Assembly (NCBI RefSeq): GCF_003634455.1
Contig: NZ_RBLC01000001.1
Coordinates: 1,054,001 to 1,118,000, forward strand
Direction of reading: 5' to 3'
Length of the DNA stretch: 64,000 nt
Source of the DNA: Flavobacterium endophyticum
Lineage (GTDB): Bacteria; Bacteroidota; Bacteroidia; Flavobacteriales; Flavobacteriaceae
This document shows, piece after piece, positions 60,482 through 64,000 of the stretch. The notes under the pieces were generated by a model. It had not been told where the DNA came from, made no database searches, and was given only the letters and a program-made list of their open reading frames with translations. The position numbers and the translations under genes are program-made. Numbering within the stretch: position 1 is the stretch's first letter; the number at the start of each line of letters is the position of its first letter.

Positions 60482-62332
60482 ATGAACCAATTATCAAAAG
60501 ACCAAATTAAGGACCGATTACTCAAGCGCGCCGCCAAACAATGGGGCTATTCCGATGTGGAGCTGGAAAACGTCTTTGACCCGATCGTTAACCTGCTTTT
60601 TGATGTCTGCGCCAAAGAATTGGAGAAAATTTCCAATGAAGTTTTTTCTAGCCGAAGAAGAATTACCGAGCGTTTGGTAGACATCTTGACTCCGACAGCT
60701 TCGGCAAAAGCCACTCCGGCACGCGCCATTGTAAGAGCCTATCCTGTCGAAAATGAAGTAACTTTAAACGATTACCATCAGTTTTATTTCCAAAAAAAGG
60801 AAGCAAATCCTTATAATCCTACCGAAAATATAATCAAGAATTATTTTTTCGGCCCTACAAAACCTGTAAAATTAAATCGCAATAAGCTCAATTACGTAAT
60901 ACTTCCAAACGGCGTACAACAGGTCGTAAAGGAGCAATTCAGGGAAACTGTAAGCAGTAATAATTATATAAAGCCTGCTCCTCACGGAACCATCTGGCTT
61001 GGACTGAAACATCAAGGCGACGGTATAATCAAAGATCTGATGTTTTATTTTTATTTGAAAAACATTCATGACCGCAATACTTTTTTCCACTTCCTGCCAA
61101 GAGCAAAATGGTATTTGGGCGACCATCAGCTAATGACGGTCCAAGGATACAATAATGACGAAAAATATGACAACAATTATGGTGAATTAATCCAGGAAGA
61201 ATTTTATCATATTGAAAGGACTCAAGAACACACGAATGATTATTACAGAAAGAATTTCATCACGATAAAAGACATCATCAATATCGGCGACAGTCATTAC
61301 TCCATACCACCGGAACTCAGCAGTTTTATCCCTGCAGAAGATTTGAAAGTTATGGCCGATGAAAAGCTGATCTGGATTCGTGTCGAGTTTCCTAACGTAA
61401 TCGGAAAAGACATACTTTCTGAAGTTTTTTGTGCCAATAACTGCTTTCCGGTCATCAATAAAAAACTAAATGAAGTTCAAGGAAACATCAAAAGCCTGCT
61501 GAACATTTATCCTTTACATCTGAATGAGGAGTTTTTTCTAGAACTTTTTTCAGTGGCAGACGACAAGAACAAGGAATTCGATGTAATCAAAAACGATGAC
61601 GAAAAAGGCGACAATGATTATGCGTATCTCAGATTTGGCGGAATAGCTCGTTTTGACGAAAGAAATGCAACTGAAGAAATCAACTATTTAATTGATTTGA
61701 TTCGCGATGAAGCGGCAGCTTTTTCTAGGCTTGGCCATGATTTTACGGATAATAACCTGAAAGAGATCAATCAAATCATTTCGCGTTTTAGGAATAAGAT
61801 GTCGCAGGTTGGCATGCAGAATATCAACAATCCTTACTTAATCCTGAATACAGCGAGCAATACGAACAAAGGCACCTTATTTGCCAAATATTGGACGACA
61901 AACGGAGAAAGTGCTAATAAAATCAATACGTTTTCAAGATTGGTTTCGCATAAAGGTTCTGATTTTGAAAGAGACAACATTATGTTCTTATCCACTACTC
62001 AAGGCGGAAAAGACGAACTTTCGAATTCGGAGAAAATCTATGCGTACCGAGAAAATCTGGTTTCCAATCAAAGAGTCGTAACGCGTCAAGATATCATCAT
62101 TCTTTGCAAGAATCATTTTGGCGATGCCATTACTAGAGTCGATGTAAAAAACGGCATACAGACGAGCTTAGACAGCAACGTGGGCTACACGCCTACCATC
62201 GACATATATCTTGAACGAAAAGACAAGGAATATTATAATGAAGAAGAATGGTATTTCTTGAGCGAAGATTTAAAGTTGATGATTGAAAACCGAGCAATAA
62301 ACATAGTTCCTTTCAGGATTATCTATTCTTAG
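60482..62332 (+). CDS. tssF: T6SS baseplate protein TssF
   Basis: 616 residues. TssF pattern: FDPIVNLLFDVCAKELEKIS, RITERLVDILTPTASAKATP (the gp6-like segment), then long beta-rich parts, and late RQDIIILCKNHFGDAITRVD and VGYTPTIDIYLERKD. It is the main wedge protein with TssG and TssE. Last recognised T6SS gene; the following gene is unrelated. No tssQ or tssR follows. Confidence 0.93.
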   Translation: MNQLSKDQIKDRLLKRAAKQWGYSDVELENVFDPIVNLLFDVCAKELEKISNEVFSSRRRITERLVDILTPTASAKATPARAIVRAYPVENEVTLNDYHQFYFQKKEANPYNPTENIIKNYFFGPTKPVKLNRNKLNYVILPNGVQQVVKEQFRETVSSNNYIKPAPHGTIWLGLKHQGDGIIKDLMFYFYLKNIHDRNTFFHFLPRAKWYLGDHQLMTVQGYNNDEKYDNNYGELIQEEFYHIERTQEHTNDYYRKNFITIKDIINIGDSHYSIPPELSSFIPAEDLKVMADEKLIWIRVEFPNVIGKDILSEVFCANNCFPVINKKLNEVQGNIKSLLNIYPLHLNEEFFLELFSVADDKNKEFDVIKNDDEKGDNDYAYLRFGGIARFDERNATEEINYLIDLIRDEAAAFSRLGHDFTDNNLKEINQIISRFRNKMSQVGMQNINNPYLILNTASNTNKGTLFAKYWTTNGESANKINTFSRLVSHKGSDFERDNIMFLSTTQGGKDELSNSEKIYAYRENLVSNQRVVTRQDIIILCKNHFGDAITRVDVKNGIQTSLDSNVGYTPTIDIYLERKDKEYYNEEEWYFLSEDLKLMIENRAINIVPFRIIYS

Positions 62333-62409
62333 ACCAATAAGAATTTCGTGAAATTTATTTCATCTTGTCGTTTTTTTGTTATTTTTATAAAAAACTAAAT
62401 TATAACCTT

Positions 62410-62799
62410 ATGAAAAAACTAATTTTTACGGTAGCGATAGGCAGTATGTTACTCGCTACATCCTGCAAAAAAGAAGAAACTGTTACAACTACAGATGGTG
62501 ATGGCAATACAACCGTAACAACAACGACAACCAAAAGCAATCTGGATCTCGAATTGAGTGAAAAAGCAAAAGCGAATCTGGATGAAGCCGAAAAGAAATT
62601 AGCCGAAGCAAAAGCAAAAGGCGATAAAGAAGCCGAAAGAATAGCTCAAGCGGCTGTAGACAAAGCGAAAAGTGCTTGGGAAGCTACAAAAGACGGCATA
62701 AAAGAAACTTCTGAAGATATTAAAGAAGGAGCAAAAAAAGCCAAAGAAGATATGAAGGAAGGCTATAACAATACTTTAGAGAAAGCTAAAGTCGAATAA
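62410..62799 (+). CDS. small helical lipoprotein
   Basis: 129 residues from ATG 62410, where the lipoprotein signal begins (KKLIFTVAIGSMLLATSC, Cys near 19); the frame extends to 62365 without support. After a Thr-rich linker (TTTDGDGNTTVTTTTT) the rest is a Lys/Glu/Ala-rich amphipathic helix (DEAEKKLAEAKAKGDKEAER, DGIKETSEDIKEGAKKAKED) that recalls YtxH- and LEA-like stress proteins. Function unknown. It converges with rpmA across a shared terminator and is probably unrelated to the T6SS. Confidence 0.75.
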   Translation: MKKLIFTVAIGSMLLATSCKKEETVTTTDGDGNTTVTTTTTKSNLDLELSEKAKANLDEAEKKLAEAKAKGDKEAERIAQAAVDKAKSAWEATKDGIKETSEDIKEGAKKAKEDMKEGYNNTLEKAKVE

Positions 62800-62815
62800 A
62801 AAAGAACAACAAAAC

Positions 62816-62845
62816 AAAAAGCCCATTCTTTCGAATGGGCTTTTT
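62816..62845. terminator. bidirectional intrinsic terminator
   Basis: AAAAAGCCCATTC (62816-62828) / GAATGGGCTTTTT (62833-62845), four-base loop. It lies between the helical lipoprotein gene and rpmA. The stem core is the same as in the terminator at 8741-8766. Confidence 0.9.
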
Positions 62846-62864
62846 AATATCAAAAATCTTGTTC

Positions 62865-63125
62865 TTATGCTTCAAATGGAACAACAGAAACGAAAGATTT
62901 GTTATCTGATTTCTTTTGGAACTTAACAACTCCATCAACTTTTGCATGTAAAGTATGATCTTTACCCATGTAAACGTTTTCTCCTGGATTGTGTTTAGAA
63001 CCTCTTTGTCTAACGATGATGTTCCCAGCGATTGCAGCTTGACCACCATAAATCTTAACACCTAAACGTTTCGATTCTGATTCTCTACCATTCTTGGAAC
63101 TACCGACACCTTTCTTATGAGCCAT
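62865..63125 (-). CDS. rpmA: 50S ribosomal protein L27
   Basis: 86 residues, [20 protein letters not shown] at the N-terminus and [20 protein letters not shown] in the core, the normal L27 length. The basic N-terminus reaches the peptidyl-transferase region. Starts 23 bases after rplU on the same strand, the standard L21-L27 operon. Confidence 0.97.
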   Translation of the reverse strand: MAHKKGVGSSKNGRESESKRLGVKIYGGQAAIAGNIIVRQRGSKHNPGENVYMGKDHTLHAKVDGVVKFQKKSDNKSFVSVVPFEA

Positions 63126-63148
63126 GACGTATTAGTTTTAAATGTTAA

Positions 63149-63571
63149 TTATTCTTGAGTTTCTTCTTTTTTAGCCTTAGCAACTTTTTTCTTTGGAGCT
63201 TCTACTGTTTCTTCAGTTGCAGGAGCAGCTTCTTTTTTAGCAGCAGCTTTTTTTGCACCTGGAGCAGTAATTCCAGAGATTTGGATTTGAGTCAAATACT
63301 GACGGTGTCCGTTTCTCTTTTTGTAACCTTTTCTTCTTTTCTTTTTGAAAACGATTACTTTATCTCCTTTTAAGTGTTGTAACACTTTGGCTTCTACAGA
63401 AGCACCTTCTACAGCCGGGGCGCCTAAAGTGATTGTTCCGTTATCATCCAACAAAAGAACTTTTGCAAAAGAAATTGCATCTCCTTCTTTGTCAGCCAAA
63501 CGGTGAACATAAACCTTTAAGTCTTTGCTTACTTTAAATTGTTGCCCTGCTATCTCTACGATTGCGTACAT
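63149..63571 (-). CDS. rplU: 50S ribosomal protein L21 with Lys/Ala-rich tail
   Basis: 140 residues. The L21 core (YAIVEIAGQQFKVSKDLKVY, KKKRRKGYKKRNGHRQYLTQ, QISGITAPGAKK) ends near residue 105. A roughly 35-residue low-complexity tail rich in Lys, Ala and Glu follows (KKEAAPATEETVEAPKKKVA), common in Flavobacteriia and probably disordered. Preceded by a TTG-19-TATATTTG promoter; followed by rpmA. Confidence 0.97.
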   Translation of the reverse strand: MYAIVEIAGQQFKVSKDLKVYVHRLADKEGDAISFAKVLLLDDNGTITLGAPAVEGASVEAKVLQHLKGDKVIVFKKKRRKGYKKRNGHRQYLTQIQISGITAPGAKKAAAKKEAAPATEETVEAPKKKVAKAKKEETQE

Positions 63572-63602
63572 AACAATGATGTTTAGTTAATTTTTAAGGA
63601 TG

Positions 63603-63632
63603 CAAATATACAATTAAATATTAATCCTGCAA
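63603..63632 (-). promoter_or_regulatory. promoter of rplU-rpmA
   Basis: On the minus strand TTG (63632-63630), 19-base spacer, TATATTTG (63610-63603): good match to the Bacteroidota consensus. The rplU ATG lies at 63571. Confidence 0.7.
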
Positions 63633-63774
63633 TTCTCACGGAGAAAAAAATTTCAACCTTCAAAAAGACAGCCTTTTAGCCTCAAAAGAAGCGCTTTTGA
63701 AGGATAATCCTGAAAAGTATGGATTTAGTCCCATTAAAAAGTTATCTTTTCTTAAAAAAATCTTGAAAAAAAGT

Positions 63775-63782
63775 TACATTTG
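63775..63782 (+). promoter_or_regulatory. putative -7 box of the M16 peptidase gene (TACATTTG)
   Basis: Exact TAnnTTTG match 61 bases before the ATG at 63844. No clear -33 TTG. The inverted repeat at 63800-63819 lies between it and the gene. Confidence 0.45.
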
Positions 63783-63799
63783 GCGTAACAAAACACACA

Positions 63800-63819
63800 T
63801 TTGACATACAAATGTCAAA
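63800..63819 (+). repeat. perfect inverted repeat in the M16 peptidase leader
   Basis: TTTGACAT (63800-63807), four-base spacer, ATGTCAAA (63812-63819). It lies just downstream of the predicted transcription start. It could be an operator for a dimeric repressor or an mRNA hairpin. Confidence 0.55.
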
Positions 63820-63843
63820 ATCAATAACAAATTATTAATCGTT

Positions 63844-64000
63844 ATGAAAAAATCATTAATGGCTTTGGGTTCAGTTCTCATGCTCGGAAGTGTCGCTTCA
63901 GCTCAAAAAGTAGCTTTTGAAGAATATACACTAGAAAATGGTCTTCATGTTATCTTGCATCAAGACAAATCAGCTCCAGTTGTAATTACGTCTGTAATGT
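63844..64000 (+). CDS. M16 family metallopeptidase (5' part only)
   Basis: The frame runs off the right edge after 52 residues. It begins with a signal peptide (MKKSLMALGSVLMLGSVASA) and continues FEEYTLENGLHVILHQDKSA, typical of the N-terminal insulinase/pitrilysin domain that precedes the HxxEH zinc motif, which would lie outside the window. Likely a periplasmic or surface zinc peptidase. The start is supported by the signal peptide and an upstream promoter box. Confidence 0.75.
   Translation, partial: MKKSLMALGSVLMLGSVASAQKVAFEEYTLENGLHVILHQDKSAPVVITSVM

Noticed and set aside
36793-62332. Prophage or extracellular contractile injection system instead of T6SS
   Set aside because: VgrG, gp25 and sheath proteins are phage-like, but ClpV, TssK, TssN and TssO are present and no capsid, terminase, integrase or tape-measure gene was seen.
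1-64000. tRNA, rRNA or insertion-sequence genes
   Set aside because: No cloverleaf-like sequences, rRNA motifs, transposase frames or terminal inverted repeats were recognised by reading; a tRNAscan or ISfinder run would be decisive.

Overview
The window looks like a chromosome segment of a Flavobacterium-like member of Flavobacteriaceae (Bacteroidota). Support comes from a C-terminal type IX secretion sorting domain, promoters of the Bacteroidota form (TTTG...TAnnTTTG), start codons without clear Shine-Dalgarno sites, AT-rich spacers, a TonB-dependent receptor, and a type VI secretion system of the Bacteroidota subtype (T6SSiii, with TssN and TssO instead of TssJLM). No rRNA, tRNA, insertion sequence, prophage or CRISPR array was seen.

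Layout. 1-11.8 kb: a truncated membrane metallophosphoesterase, a large secreted FG-GAP/FISUMP/GEVED protein, polA, a secreted aspartyl-protease-like protein, a serine hydrolase, a LacI-type regulator and two exported ferritin-like proteins. 12-14.8 kb: translation genes rplM-rpsI and rpsB-tsf, with structured leaders and an attenuator-like hairpin. 14.8-29.4 kb: housekeeping genes (tag, aat, a DUF3127 protein, a flavin reductase, a histidine kinase, a HIT protein, greA), a TonB receptor under a TPP riboswitch, arfB, a nicotinamide-riboside-kinase/DUF4301 fusion with pnuC, pcrB, a phosphopantetheinyl transferase and ahcY.

29.4-62.3 kb is a T6SSiii locus in two divergent arms that meet at about 53.1-53.5 kb. 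The right arm (+) carries an NlpC/P60 lipoprotein, then tssG, tssN, tssK, tssO, tssH (ClpV), tssE and tssF: baseplate, envelope proteins and sheath recycling. The left arm (-) starts with a PKD membrane protein and the sheath genes tssB and tssC. Then come two hcp genes, a candidate toxin with a lipoprotein, a TPR protein, and two vgrG-led cargo islands. The cargo is a Tle1-type (DUF2235) phospholipase with a DUF2931 lipoprotein, two GH19-like glycan hydrolases, a CHAP/NlpC-like amidase and an LAS/M15-type zinc peptidase. Most have a small secreted protein or lipoprotein next to them as candidate immunity. Two proteins (31.6-32.5 and 41.2-41.9 kb) appear to belong to one unnamed family, and each sits directly before an effector: candidate adaptors. 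Three effectors share an N-terminal domain recognisable by a YFAK/E motif and a (V/A)xLVIET-like strand: a candidate T6SSiii delivery domain. This is the most novel part of the window. tssQ and tssR were not recognised.

62.4-64 kb: a helical lipoprotein, rpmA-rplU and the start of an M16 metallopeptidase gene.
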